A stretch of 64,000 bases of DNA from Sphingobacterium sp. UBA4616 (GTDB taxonomy: Bacteria > Bacteroidota > Bacteroidia > Sphingobacteriales > Sphingobacteriaceae): the NCBI GenBank assembly GCA_002386525.1, contig DGIS01000025.1, positions 112,202 through 176,201 of the forward strand. The letters are read 5' to 3'. Made by a program: the position numbers and the translations under genes. Of the stretch, positions 46,316 through 55,740 are shown in pieces. Position 1 is the first letter of the stretch. Each line of letters begins with the position of its first letter. The notes beneath the pieces are model-generated. The model was not told where the DNA came from and made no database searches. It was given only the letters and a program-made list of their open reading frames with translations.

Positions 46316-47524
46316 TTAACTTCCACAACTCAGATAGAACATCGGAATTCCCTCTTCATCTTTTTCAATTACATCCAATCCTTCAAAAAAGACATGGTCT
46401 CGGAGTTCTTTCTGAGCGATTTGTTGCTCCAATTGATAAAGCAAATCCAACGCCGTAAAATATCGGCTATTTGAAGACTTTAATTTTGCGCACAATTCTA
46501 TCTGGTAAAATCCAGCGTGATTCTTATCTTCAGAAAAGGCCTCTATCTCATTGTACAATAAATATTCATTTTCTTCTAAATCGTTCATACTCCGTATCCA
46601 GACACGATAGCAGACCTCAATTTCTGCTTTGTCAATGACAATTTGATTCGGGATCCAATAATTCCATTTTTCAACTGTACCTTTTTGATACGCGTTAACT
46701 TGATTTTCAAATTCTTCGATATGAAGATATTTTTTCAGCTGGAATCTCCAAGTCAAATGTGTAAGTATTCCAGACGGGCTTCCTGCACGCCATGCTATAT
46801 TATTCCAGGGACTTCCTTTCTTTTCCCTCAAATATCCGATGTATCTTTTCAAATAAGATTTCCTGATTTTGCTATTTAAACCTACATGGTTCTCTCCTTC
46901 TAAAAAATAATCAGCAAATAAAAACCAATCACCAAAATGCTTTTTCGCATATTGAGACAAATTCTTTAGAATATTTAAAGCCACAGGTTTTGAAAGGTAC
47001 CCAGCGTCGGTTGCAGATGTGGTAATATAGCTTATTATAGCAATAGCAAAAGCATCTACTCCTACTTTGGAAATGTTCCAAACATCGATATCAATTTGAC
47101 CATTTTTTTCCTCCAATGCGGTTCCTCTCTTTTTTATGCCAAGTAAATTAAAATATGAACTCAAACTATCGAGACAACTTTCCGTATCTGCGATAGCAAA
47201 GTCACTTTTTAACAGTCTGATAAAATCATTTCTGTATTGATCAATTTTTGGATAATTTCCAAATTGATATAAGTGAAGAGGATAGCTCCCGTCATCGCCG
47301 TTACTTCCGGATACGGTAAACCAGTCCCCAAAAACAATCACTCTAAATGCGGCTCCAAGTGCGTTACCAAACTGTTCTTCATAAGGAATACCCAAGATTA
47401 TGTTGCTATCGATCAATGTGCTCTCAGCCTTTTGTTCCTCTCCAGCTTTTAAACTGAGTGCTTCTTTGGGCTCGTTTACGCCAAGCTTCGCTGCATTTAA
47501 TAATTCTTTAAAAAATTTCAACAT
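46316..47524 (-). CDS. DUF1266-type protein
   Basis: Cytosolic protein of 402 residues. The central region (about 150-215), IDVWNISKVGVDAFAIAIIS to GDWFLFADYFLEGE, and the SPWNNIAWR stretch resemble the DUF1266 family. DUF1266 proteins are scattered in Gram-negative genomes, some beside polymorphic-toxin or secretion loci, and their biochemical function is unknown. No toxin gene is evident next to this one. It is 29 bases after an exported protein gene on the same strand, probably in one transcript. Confidence 0.6.
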   Translation of the reverse strand: MLKFFKELLNAAKLGVNEPKEALSLKAGEEQKAESTLIDSNIILGIPYEEQFGNALGAAFRVIVFGDWFTVSGSNGDDGSYPLHLYQFGNYPKIDQYRNDFIRLLKSDFAIADTESCLDSLSSYFNLLGIKKRGTALEEKNGQIDIDVWNISKVGVDAFAIAIISYITTSATDAGYLSKPVALNILKNLSQYAKKHFGDWFLFADYFLEGENHVGLNSKIRKSYLKRYIGYLREKKGSPWNNIAWRAGSPSGILTHLTWRFQLKKYLHIEEFENQVNAYQKGTVEKWNYWIPNQIVIDKAEIEVCYRVWIRSMNDLEENEYLLYNEIEAFSEDKNHAGFYQIELCAKLKSSNSRYFTALDLLYQLEQQIAQKELRDHVFFEGLDVIEKDEEGIPMFYLSCGS

Positions 47525-47553
47525 AATCCTATGGCTATTAACTGCATAAAAAC

Positions 47554-48207
47554 TTACCTGCTATACTTTGCAACTAAAGCATAATCATAAGGGATCTGCA
47601 TGGATAATTCGCGTGCATGCCAAATATCTCCTTCCGACGTTTGATAAAAGTCATAGGCATTTTTCATAAAATTCTCTCCGTTTGGAGCTTCAACCCAATC
47701 TTTCTTCTCTCGATTATACAGTAAAATCATGCAACTTACGCAGCGATAATAACCTGATATGTTCGGATTTTGATAACAGGTTCCAACTTTAATATTGATC
47801 TTTTGATTAATAATGACATCGGTCAATTTACGATCTGTGAGATGAATTAATGCGATCTGCGCGTCTTCATGGTCTGGCGCCAACTTCGTGGCCACTAATC
47901 GTTCAAAATCGGCTTTTTTAATTCTTTCGATTTCCAATGCCTTAAACTCCGGCGATACGCGATTTGTATCCACTGGATATAAGTCATTTTCTGGAGCGGC
48001 CGCAACCACATCGGTCATAGCGGATTCGTTTGTTACAGCAGCAAGAAGTTTCTTATTGTGTTCATAATTTTCCCAATCCGTCTTATCATACGTCATCCAC
48101 TGCTGCATTTTATACAACAAAGTCTCATTTTTATTGACTTTCACAAAAAAGGCTGTCACTAAAAATGCAATGAGCAAAATAAATAGTACAAGTAGTATTC
48201 TTTTCAA
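47554..48207 (-). CDS. Unrecognised membrane-anchored protein
   Basis: Protein of 217 residues with one N-terminal membrane segment (KRILLVLFILLIAFLVTAFF) and a soluble C-terminal part outside the membrane. Cys at GTCYQ, YYRCVSC (three in all) may form a disulfide pair. No ATG suits the membrane segment; the start is the TTG at 48207. It precedes the DUF1266 gene by 29 bases. No family was recognised. Confidence 0.6.
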   Translation of the reverse strand: MKRILLVLFILLIAFLVTAFFVKVNKNETLLYKMQQWMTYDKTDWENYEHNKKLLAAVTNESAMTDVVAAAPENDLYPVDTNRVSPEFKALEIERIKKADFERLVATKLAPDHEDAQIALIHLTDRKLTDVIINQKINIKVGTCYQNPNISGYYRCVSCMILLYNREKKDWVEAPNGENFMKNAYDFYQTSEGDIWHARELSMQIPYDYALVAKYSR

Positions 48208-48394
48208 ACCAAAATTATTTATTGTTAGTATGCTATATAATATTAAATGCGTGTAGCATCTTTCATTTGATGCTATAAATCTGCATATAATTATTCAATC
48301 AGTATATCTAGAACCTATATTAGGTCAAATTTTGACGATATTTGTAGCTCAATATTCAATATTTGAAATAACTTAAAAAAAAATTAAGCGATTG

Positions 48395-48748
48395 CTATGG
48401 TTTGATAGCAATGAGTTCTATGACTTTTTCAATCGGCCTACCAATTACTGCGACACCGTCCTTTACCACGATGGGTCGCTCAATCAAAATAGGATGTGCT
48501 AGAAGCACATCTATCCATTGTTCATCCGTCAGTTGACGGTTTTGAAATTTCTCTTGAAACACCGATTCTCCTTTTCTAATGAGCTCAAAAGGTGTTATCC
48601 CGAGTTGCCCCAATAACTCGACTAATTGTGCCTTGGTCGGCACGTCGTTTAGATAGTCGTGTACCTCAAATTGAGCGCTATGCTTTTCTAACAGTTTCAG
48701 TACATTGCAGCTCTTGCTACAATGTATATTGTGGTAAATTTTAATCAT
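48395..48748 (-). CDS. ArsC/YffB-like thioredoxin-fold reductase
   Basis: Thioredoxin-fold protein of 117 residues of the ArsC family (glutaredoxin-type arsenate reductase / Spx-like). The N-terminal Cys is in YHNIHCSKSCNVLKLLE (Cys near residues 10 and 14), followed by the family-typical RKGESVFQEKF and a C-terminal IERPIVVKDGVAVIGRP. Arsenate reduction is possible, but no other ars gene is nearby, so a general thiol-redox role is as likely. Confidence 0.85.
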   Translation of the reverse strand: MIKIYHNIHCSKSCNVLKLLEKHSAQFEVHDYLNDVPTKAQLVELLGQLGITPFELIRKGESVFQEKFQNRQLTDEQWIDVLLAHPILIERPIVVKDGVAVIGRPIEKVIELIAIKP

Positions 48749-48849
48749 GGTCGCAACGTGTAAAAATTTTATCCCTCAGAAAACCCATTCTGAACACTCC
48801 AAAAATAGCAACAAAATCATGAATCATTCGAAGTAAGTAGCGCATTGCC

Positions 48850-49019
48850 GCTTTAGAAAAGACGATAGTTTACCTAAATGGATAAAAATAACGGTGGAAA
48901 AAAGTCTGAAACGTCTGGTTACAAATACGATAGACCTCTATTATGCACATGGTGTAGATCCGAATCTAGCGGAAAATGCTGGAGCCATTGACGTAGAATT
49001 ATTGGATATTATAAAATAA
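48850..49019 (+). pseudogene. Aldo/keto reductase fragment
   Basis: Open frame of about 55 codons on the plus strand ending TAA at 49017-49019. It reads VEKSLKRLVTNTIDLYYAHG then VDPNLAENAGAIDVELLDII, matching the central part of aldo/keto reductases (CExSLKRLGVDTIDLYYxHRVDP, ending near the TVGAM-type segment). There is no start codon, the N-terminal half of the enzyme is absent, an in-frame stop precedes it, and the C-terminal half is lost. It is the remnant of a deleted gene. Confidence 0.6.
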
Positions 49020-49035
49020 TTATCCATCGGAGACA

Positions 49036-50775
49036 TTAGTTTTCACTGGAAGCCGCACTGCGCAATGAAAAATAAAAAGAACTTCCAGCACCATAATCAC
49101 TTTCAACGCCGATTTCTCCCCCCTGTGCTTCTATAAACTCTTTACTGATACTTAAACCAAGACCGGTTCCCCCTTTCTTAGAGCCCGGCACACGAAAGTA
49201 ACGTGCAAAGATTTTCTCGAGGTACTTAGCTTCTATTCCTTGTCCATTGTCTTTTACGGTAAATCTGGTTTTAAGTCCTATACTTTCAACGGCTATATGG
49301 ATGACAGAATCTTCGTAGGAATATCGTACTGCATTGGAAAGGAAATTTGTCAATACCCACGCTGTTTTTTCATTGTCAGCAACAATGTACTTCGCCGTCG
49401 GCGCTACTTCAATAGTAAAATGAATATTTTTCTGGTTGGCAGCAAATTGATTAGCCATGACTGCGTATTCAATAATAGGCTGTATTTCTGTCGTATGTAA
49501 ATTAATCTGAATAGAACCGCTTTCAACTTGGGTCATATTTAACAGTTCGCCTGTAATCTGAAGTAAGCGGTTGGAATCATCCTTTATTCCATTTACCAGC
49601 GCGAGCTGTTCGGTATTCAACGGGCCTATTTGCTCGTTCTCCAGCAATTGAACTCCCATCTGAATCGCTGCAATAGGTGTCTTGAACTCGTGGGATACGG
49701 TACCGATAAAGTTCGTTTTTGCTAGATCGAGTTCCTTGAATGGTGTGATATTCTTTAGAATAACTACCTGACCGATAAATTTTGGCTCAGATTCGCCAGT
49801 CGGCAGCACATTAATATCAATAACATCTTTTTCGAAATAGCTTTCTCTGTCGTCTGCATATATTTTAATGGCATTTTTTTCCCGATTTGCTGCAGGAATA
49901 AGAAGATCTTTAAAAATATCTTTCGCGAGATCGTTTTCTTCCGAAACCGTTAAAGCAGACCTTCCAAGAAGTTGATCTTTGTGCAGGCTTGTGATGCGAA
50001 GAGCCTCTTCATTAACGAAGATAACCCTCCGTTCCTCGTCGAAACCAATAACAGGATCACGCATATTGTCCACGAGAGCCTCTATTCGTTTTTTTTCTTT
50101 TAAAATTTTTTCCAGTTTACTTTCAGCGTATTCTTCCAATTTCTCTGCCATGGAATTAAATGAGGTAACAAGTTCGGCAAACTCACCAATACTCTGATTA
50201 TCAATACGTTCCTTGTAGTTCTGTCCTGCAATTTGTCGAATGCTAGCCGTCAATCTTGCAATCGGATCAGCTATATTGGATGGCAGGTTGACCAACAAAA
50301 TGAAAGCTATAATAAAACAGAGTGCGCCGGCAAATGAAATGACCAGAATGGCATGTTCTGCAGTTTTATCCGCGACAATACTCTTCCGGGAAATTGCGAT
50401 CATATTTTGCTCCATTAATAATGCAATATCCTTTCTGATGGAGGAGACAACAGCAATATTTAGGGGTTTATCTTTCAGTTGTAAAAAATGCTTCGCTATT
50501 GCATTCGTCGTTTGCTGTTCCCCAACTTCGGTAACATTTTTCCGTTGTTTGTCCAGATTGACTTCGAAGCTGGTAAAAGCCTTTTTTTCCACAGGAATTT
50601 CCTCCAGTGCCAATAACATATTTTTGGCATACAGCAGCGTATTATAGTTCGCCGTCAATATATTTGCGGTATCTTTTTTTAATCGGTTCACATACCAGCC
50701 ACTTAACGCGGCAAGTAAAAAGATCATGAGAAACAGTGCCCCCACACCGAATGTAAGTTTGGTTTTTATTTTCAT
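49036..50775 (-). CDS. Membrane histidine kinase with HAMP and PAS domains (kdp operon)
   Basis: Sensor kinase of 579 residues. A transmembrane segment near residue 10-30, an extracytoplasmic domain (to about 140) and a second membrane segment (about 145-165) are followed by HAMP (about 170-225), PAS (about 230-345), the DHp with phospho-acceptor His in GTVSHEFKTPIAAIQM, and the ATPase with NAVRYSYEDS, DNGQGI and GGTGLGLS. It is the last gene of the kdp run, 24 bases after the KdpD-like protein. No response regulator is next to it. The ATG at 50775 is chosen over a TTG at 50784. Confidence 0.9.
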   Translation of the reverse strand: MKIKTKLTFGVGALFLMIFLLAALSGWYVNRLKKDTANILTANYNTLLYAKNMLLALEEIPVEKKAFTSFEVNLDKQRKNVTEVGEQQTTNAIAKHFLQLKDKPLNIAVVSSIRKDIALLMEQNMIAISRKSIVADKTAEHAILVISFAGALCFIIAFILLVNLPSNIADPIARLTASIRQIAGQNYKERIDNQSIGEFAELVTSFNSMAEKLEEYAESKLEKILKEKKRIEALVDNMRDPVIGFDEERRVIFVNEEALRITSLHKDQLLGRSALTVSEENDLAKDIFKDLLIPAANREKNAIKIYADDRESYFEKDVIDINVLPTGESEPKFIGQVVILKNITPFKELDLAKTNFIGTVSHEFKTPIAAIQMGVQLLENEQIGPLNTEQLALVNGIKDDSNRLLQITGELLNMTQVESGSIQINLHTTEIQPIIEYAVMANQFAANQKNIHFTIEVAPTAKYIVADNEKTAWVLTNFLSNAVRYSYEDSVIHIAVESIGLKTRFTVKDNGQGIEAKYLEKIFARYFRVPGSKKGGTGLGLSISKEFIEAQGGEIGVESDYGAGSSFYFSLRSAASSEN

Positions 50776-50799
50776 CTTATTCAAAATTGGCCTTTATCA

Positions 50800-51921
50800 T
50801 TAAGACAATATTATCAGATCAACATCTTCAGTAGACAGCTGTGCCAAAAGTTTGCTAAAAATATCTCTAGCCAGTAAAATCCTCAAAAGGGACAACCGCG
50901 GTTTCCCAATACAAACTGTAGTGATCTTACGTGTCACACAGAGGGTGATGATCTCCTTGGCTACGCTCCGGCTTTCTACTTTAATAATTTCCCCTCCTAG
51001 TTCTGTTGCCAATTTGAAATTATTGATCAAGTGCCGTTGTTTATTCAACGCAATCCGATCGCCGCGTTCTTTTGGTAACTGTACATATAGCAAAAACCAG
51101 CTACTGTTGTAATATCCTGCCAATCTTGCTGTCTTTCGGATGACGTTTTTTGCTTTTGTTTCATTGGAACTTATACAGGCCAAGAAACGTTCCTTTCGCA
51201 CCCATCGCTGGGGCTGCACTTCGGTCTCTACTTTGCGCTGAACCTGGGAGGCCACTTCCTTCAATGCCATCTCGCGCAACTGCAAAATATGCTCACTTTT
51301 AAAGAAATTTTGAAGTGCAGCCTGAATTTTTGAGGCATCATAGATCTTGCCCTCTTTTAGACGAACAATAAGTTCCTCTGCGGTGAGGTCAATATTAACG
51401 ACTTCGTCTGCAGAATCAATAACACTGTCGGGAACTCTTTCTTGCACTTCGATCCCTGTAATTGCTTTGACTTCTTCGTTTAAACTTTCGATATGCTGGA
51501 TATTAACAGCACTGATTACATTAATCCCTGCTTCGAGAATTTCGATGACATCTTGCCATCGTTTGGCATTTTTGCTGCCTTCAATATTGGTATGTGCCAG
51601 CTCATCGATAATGACAACCTCTGGACGTGAATTCAAAACAGCATACAGATCCAATTCCTCCAACTGCTTGCCTTTGTAAAAAAGATGACGCCGAGCAATA
51701 ATCGGAATACCATCAAGCAATTGATGTGTATCCTTTCGATTATGGGTCTCAATATAGCCGATACGCACATCGATTCCGCCCTGTAAAAGTGTATGTGCAT
51801 CCTGTAGCATGCGATATGTTTTTCCGACACCAGCACTCATTCCAATATAAAGTTTGAATCGCCCTCGTTTCGATTTCCGGATCAGATCCAGAAAGTGCTC
51901 AGCGCTTTTCCTTTCTTCCAT
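50800..51921 (-). CDS. kdpD: KdpD N-terminal sensory protein without kinase domain
   Basis: Protein of 373 residues equal to the cytosolic N-terminal part of KdpD. The KdpD domain (about 20-230) has an ATP loop in YIGMSAGVGKTYRMLQDAH and the DELAHTN motif in VVIIDELAHTNIEGS. A universal-stress-type region follows (about 245-370). The membrane segments, histidine-kinase and ATPase domains of KdpD are all absent; a separate kinase lies 24 bases downstream. The two together look like a split KdpD. The family is known to sense K+ limitation, but how the split proteins interact is inference. Confidence 0.88.
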   Translation of the reverse strand: MEERKSAEHFLDLIRKSKRGRFKLYIGMSAGVGKTYRMLQDAHTLLQGGIDVRIGYIETHNRKDTHQLLDGIPIIARRHLFYKGKQLEELDLYAVLNSRPEVVIIDELAHTNIEGSKNAKRWQDVIEILEAGINVISAVNIQHIESLNEEVKAITGIEVQERVPDSVIDSADEVVNIDLTAEELIVRLKEGKIYDASKIQAALQNFFKSEHILQLREMALKEVASQVQRKVETEVQPQRWVRKERFLACISSNETKAKNVIRKTARLAGYYNSSWFLLYVQLPKERGDRIALNKQRHLINNFKLATELGGEIIKVESRSVAKEIITLCVTRKITTVCIGKPRLSLLRILLARDIFSKLLAQLSTEDVDLIILS

Positions 51922-51942
51922 GTCTAATACCTTTCATTGTCA

Positions 51943-51980
51943 AAAGGTTCCTGCCGATGTAACACAAGGCAGGAACCTTT
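51943..51980. terminator. Hairpin between porin and kdpD-like genes
   Basis: AAAGGTTCCTGCC (51943-51955) pairs with GGCAGGAACCTTT (51968-51980), 12-base loop. On the minus strand only a short T tract follows, so it may act as a partial terminator that lowers expression of the sensor genes relative to kdpFABC. Confidence 0.6.
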
Positions 51981-51984
51981 GTTT

Positions 51985-53070
51985 TTAAAAACTAACCGTT
52001 AGTGCCGTGACAGCCGTCACGGTATTTTTAAGCAGCTGATTTGACCGATCAAGAAACATAGCATCTTTATTCCTGAGGTTGCGCAACTCTGTACGCCAAA
52101 GAACATTTGGGAGAATCGCATAATCAGCATTTAAAGAGTAGCCAAATGTTTGAAAGCCCTGAGCTGTTCCAGTAGAAACAATAACACCATGTTTATCGTT
52201 GTAATATTCTCCTCTTGCTGTTAAGCTAAATCTTTCAGTCGTTGCGTATCGTGCAATTAACACGGTCGTGTACCATACGTTGTACGTTGAGCTCCCCCTT
52301 GCTTTTTGTTCTGCCCCAATATCAAATCCCACTGTAATGCCTAGCTTTTGGTGCATTTGATAGATTGCATACAGGTTATGGAAATAACGCATCTGTCTTA
52401 CACTATCCGCTTTATCGCTGCCGATAAAAGAACCGCTATTAATGGTCCATTTATCTGTGGGTTTATAGACCAATTGATGTCCAAATGCAGGCAAACTACT
52501 GCCATCTACACGTTGAATACGCTGCCAGCCGTTTAAAACAAGCCCACTTAAAAACAGTTTTCCAGAAGCAGATGTGTACGATATTTTTGCGCCAGTTTCG
52601 AAATATGGCGAATTATCAGCAAAAATACTTCTCGTTACAGTCCAATTGTCCTTTCCTATAGCGCTTTCAAAGCCCAAATGGGAGGAAAATATTCCGGCAT
52701 CGATCCATAGATTGTGCTTTTTCGAGATGCGAACACCAGCATTCGCTTCGTAAATATTTTTTAAAACGCCAGGTTCCGCACTATAATTGGCATTCATATA
52801 TGTACCGACACCTAATGCAAGATTTGCACGGGTATTCGTTGTTTCGTATGCAGCTTTTAAAAGTGCCAAATTTATGTTTACTTCATTCGCTCTGTTATGG
52901 CTATAAACAAACCCGGGGCGGGTGTTTCCAATTGGATTATTAAAGTCCCGAAGGTAATATGCTTCAAGGTAACCGCTAATAGCCAATGAGATATTTCTAG
53001 TCGTATCCTGCTGTGCAAATAATTGTGTTGTGCCTAGTAACATAAAGGCCAACATCGCGAGTTTTTTCAT
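51985..53070 (-). CDS. Outer-membrane porin-like protein (BBP2/OmpL type)
   Basis: Beta-barrel outer-membrane protein of 361 residues with a signal peptide ending near LFAQQ. Short beta-strand repeats with aromatic ends run through the length (GYLEAYYLRDFNNPIGNTRP near the start, LWIDAGIFSSHLG in the middle), as in the putative porin-2 family. It sits between kdpC and the KdpD-like gene, a position known in Bacteroidota kdp operons, so it may let K+ through the outer membrane. That role is inferred. The start MKKLAML at 53070 is chosen because the frame reaches 53115. Confidence 0.8.
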   Translation of the reverse strand: MKKLAMLAFMLLGTTQLFAQQDTTRNISLAISGYLEAYYLRDFNNPIGNTRPGFVYSHNRANEVNINLALLKAAYETTNTRANLALGVGTYMNANYSAEPGVLKNIYEANAGVRISKKHNLWIDAGIFSSHLGFESAIGKDNWTVTRSIFADNSPYFETGAKISYTSASGKLFLSGLVLNGWQRIQRVDGSSLPAFGHQLVYKPTDKWTINSGSFIGSDKADSVRQMRYFHNLYAIYQMHQKLGITVGFDIGAEQKARGSSTYNVWYTTVLIARYATTERFSLTARGEYYNDKHGVIVSTGTAQGFQTFGYSLNADYAILPNVLWRTELRNLRNKDAMFLDRSNQLLKNTVTAVTALTVSF

Positions 53071-53117
53071 ATATATCGTTGTTATAAAGTGGATGTCAAG
53101 GGCTCCTCCGGTCAATT

Positions 53118-53684
53118 TTATTTTTCAGCCATCTTATCCAATGCTATATTTAGTTCAAGGACATTGACCTTTCGAGGTCCGAATATATGCCACAAAGGTG
53201 CCTGCACGTGGGCATCGACAAGAGACTGTAAGCTATTGACAGATATACCTCTCGCTTTCACAATACGGTCAATTTGTATTTTTGCTGCTTCAACGGAAAT
53301 ATCGGGGTCCAAACCACTACCGCTGGCTGTAACGATGTCTACAGGTACCTGTTCGCGTTTTACCGTAGGATTGTGCACTAAGAAAGTATCAATACGGGAT
53401 TTCACTTCCAAAAGGTATTCTCCATTGGACGGACCTTTGTTGCTTCCCCCAGATCCTGCTGCGTTGTAACCGACTGCTGAAGGACGCGACCAGAAATAAT
53501 CATCGCCTGAAAAAGCCTGGCCAATATTCCTGTAATACGTCTGACCATTATGTTTTAGGATTTCGCCTTTTCCACGATTGGGTGCTATTTGAGCTATCGC
53601 CCATACAAGGGCTGGATATACAACTGCCAGTAGGAGCAATAAAATCATTGTAATCTTTATCGCTGGATATAGATGTGTTTTCAT
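53118..53684 (-). CDS. kdpC: Potassium-transporting ATPase subunit C
   Basis: KdpC of 188 residues, the single-span accessory subunit of the KdpFABC K+ pump that raises ATP and K+ affinity. One membrane segment lies at residues 7-30. The family marks are GQAFSGDDYFWSRPSAVGYN, ASGSGLDPDISVEAAKIQI, and the C-terminal VNVLELNIALD. Length is normal. It is 22 bases after kdpB. Confidence 0.95.
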   Translation of the reverse strand: MKTHLYPAIKITMILLLLLAVVYPALVWAIAQIAPNRGKGEILKHNGQTYYRNIGQAFSGDDYFWSRPSAVGYNAAGSGGSNKGPSNGEYLLEVKSRIDTFLVHNPTVKREQVPVDIVTASGSGLDPDISVEAAKIQIDRIVKARGISVNSLQSLVDAHVQAPLWHIFGPRKVNVLELNIALDKMAEK

Positions 53685-53706
53685 TTTCTTTTGTGATTAA
53701 AATTCA

Positions 53707-55716
53707 TTAGATGAATAGAGAAACCAGTAGATCGATGGCCTTGATTCCAACAAATGGAACAAGTACCCCTCCAAGTCCAAATACGAGCAGGTTTCGTCGC
53801 AACAATGCACTTGCACCGATCGGTTTGTATGCAACACCTTTTAATGCTAAGGGAATAAGTAATGGAATAATAATGGCATTAAATATAACGGCAGATAGTA
53901 TAGCACTTTGGGGGCTACTGAGCTGCATGATATTCAAGCCCTGAAGTGCCGGTATTGCTGCAATAAACAAGGCCGGAATAATAGCAAAATATTTGGCGAC
54001 ATCGTTTGCAATGCTGAACGTAGTTAGCGTACCCCGAGTCATCAGCAATTGCTTACCTATTTCTACCACTTCAATCAATTTGGTGGGATCGTTGTCAAGA
54101 TCGACCATGTTGCCGGCTTCTTTTGCAGCTTGTGTTCCACTATTCATCGCTACTCCAACATCGGCTTGCGCAAGTGCCGGGGCATCGTTTGTGCCATCCC
54201 CCATCATTGCTACCAATCGCCCGTCGAGCTGTTCTTTTTTAATGTAGTTCATCTTATCTTCAGGCTTAGCTTCTGCAATGAAATCATCTACGCCTGCTTT
54301 TTCAGCAATATACCTGGCAGTTAGCGGATTGTCTCCCGTCACCATAACAGTCTTGATACCCATTTTTCGCAATCTTTCAAATCTTTCGTGTATTCCGGGT
54401 TTTATTACATCCTGCAATTCTATCACTCCCAGCACCTGTTCATTCTCGGCAACGACCAGTGGTGTACCACCGTTTTGGGAAATAAGCTTCACGCGTTCTT
54501 CGATTTCCTGCGGAAATCTATTGCCAGCTTTTAAAACAATATTTCGAATAGCATCGGTCGCACCTTTACGGATACGTGTTTGTGCAAAGTCTATTCCTGA
54601 GCTGCGGGTCTCGGCGGTAAACTTGATAAATTCGGGGTTTTCGACCTTATAGCTCGAAGGATTAACCTCCGCCAATTCTACGATTGATTTGCCCTCAGGT
54701 GTTTCATCAGCCATCGAGCTCAACGTTGCCGCCCGCACCAACGATTCCATCATGACACCATCTGCAGGGTAAAAGTTTGTCGCCTTACGATTTCCAATGG
54801 TGATTGTTCCGGTTTTATCCAGCAACAATACATCAATATCGCCAGCTGTTTCAACGGCTTTACCACTTTTCGTAATGACATTCGCGCGAAGTGCCCGATC
54901 CATCCCCGCTATACCAATTGCCGATAGAAGACCGCCTATTGTGGTGGGAATAAGACAGACGAAGAGTGAAATAAACGACGCTATGGTGATACCGACATTG
55001 GCATAATTTGCAAATGGTTTTAAGGTTACGGTTACGATGATAAACACGAGTGTAAAACCTGCTAGAAGGATCGTCAATGCAATCTCATTCGGCGTTTTTT
55101 GTCGGCTAGCCCCTTCGACCAAAGCAATCATCTTATCTAAAAAGCTTTCGCCCGGTTCTGTTGTCACCTGTACAACAATTCGATCCGACAGCACCTTGGT
55201 ACCACCGGTAACTGAGCTTTTATCTCCCCCAGCCTCGCGGATTACCGGTGCCGATTCCCCTGTAATTGCGCTTTCATCAATGGTTGCCAATCCCTCAATA
55301 ATCTCACCATCCAACGGAATTACATCCCCGGCTTGACAGACAAACACGTCACCTTTTTTCAATTGTGCGGATGAGACTACCCGGCCATCGCGTAAAGTTG
55401 CGGGGGTTTCCTCCCTTGTTTTCCGCAAGCTGTCTGCTTGCGCTTTACCCCGGGCCTCTGCAATTGCCTCTGCAAAGTTGCCAAAGAGCAAGGTCAAAAA
55501 TAGAATAACGAATACCGTAAAATTATACCCCAATGTACCTTGTGATTTTTCTCCAGCCATTATCCATAGACAGACCACAGCCATAATCAATGTTCCGACT
55601 TCTACGGTAAACATCACTGGGTTACGGAACATTATTTTCGGATTCAGCTTCACGAAAGATTGCTTTAATGCTTTTTGGACAAGTTCTTTCTGAAACAATG
55701 TTTGTTGATTGCTCAT
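53707..55716 (-). CDS. kdpB: Potassium-transporting ATPase subunit B
   Basis: P-type ATPase catalytic subunit of 669 residues. The motifs in order are TGES ([10 protein letters not shown]), phosphorylation site Asp in [12 protein letters not shown], and [20 protein letters not shown], with seven membrane segments and the KdpB signature [17 protein letters not shown]. It powers K+ import with KdpA as the channel part. The inner-membrane complex is KdpFABC. It lies between kdpA (24-base gap) and kdpC (22 bases). Confidence 0.97.
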   Translation of the reverse strand: MSNQQTLFQKELVQKALKQSFVKLNPKIMFRNPVMFTVEVGTLIMAVVCLWIMAGEKSQGTLGYNFTVFVILFLTLLFGNFAEAIAEARGKAQADSLRKTREETPATLRDGRVVSSAQLKKGDVFVCQAGDVIPLDGEIIEGLATIDESAITGESAPVIREAGGDKSSVTGGTKVLSDRIVVQVTTEPGESFLDKMIALVEGASRQKTPNEIALTILLAGFTLVFIIVTVTLKPFANYANVGITIASFISLFVCLIPTTIGGLLSAIGIAGMDRALRANVITKSGKAVETAGDIDVLLLDKTGTITIGNRKATNFYPADGVMMESLVRAATLSSMADETPEGKSIVELAEVNPSSYKVENPEFIKFTAETRSSGIDFAQTRIRKGATDAIRNIVLKAGNRFPQEIEERVKLISQNGGTPLVVAENEQVLGVIELQDVIKPGIHERFERLRKMGIKTVMVTGDNPLTARYIAEKAGVDDFIAEAKPEDKMNYIKKEQLDGRLVAMMGDGTNDAPALAQADVGVAMNSGTQAAKEAGNMVDLDNDPTKLIEVVEIGKQLLMTRGTLTTFSIANDVAKYFAIIPALFIAAIPALQGLNIMQLSSPQSAILSAVIFNAIIIPLLIPLALKGVAYKPIGASALLRRNLLVFGLGGVLVPFVGIKAIDLLVSLFI

Positions 55717-55740
55717 TTTAAAGTGCTTTAATTTTACGTA

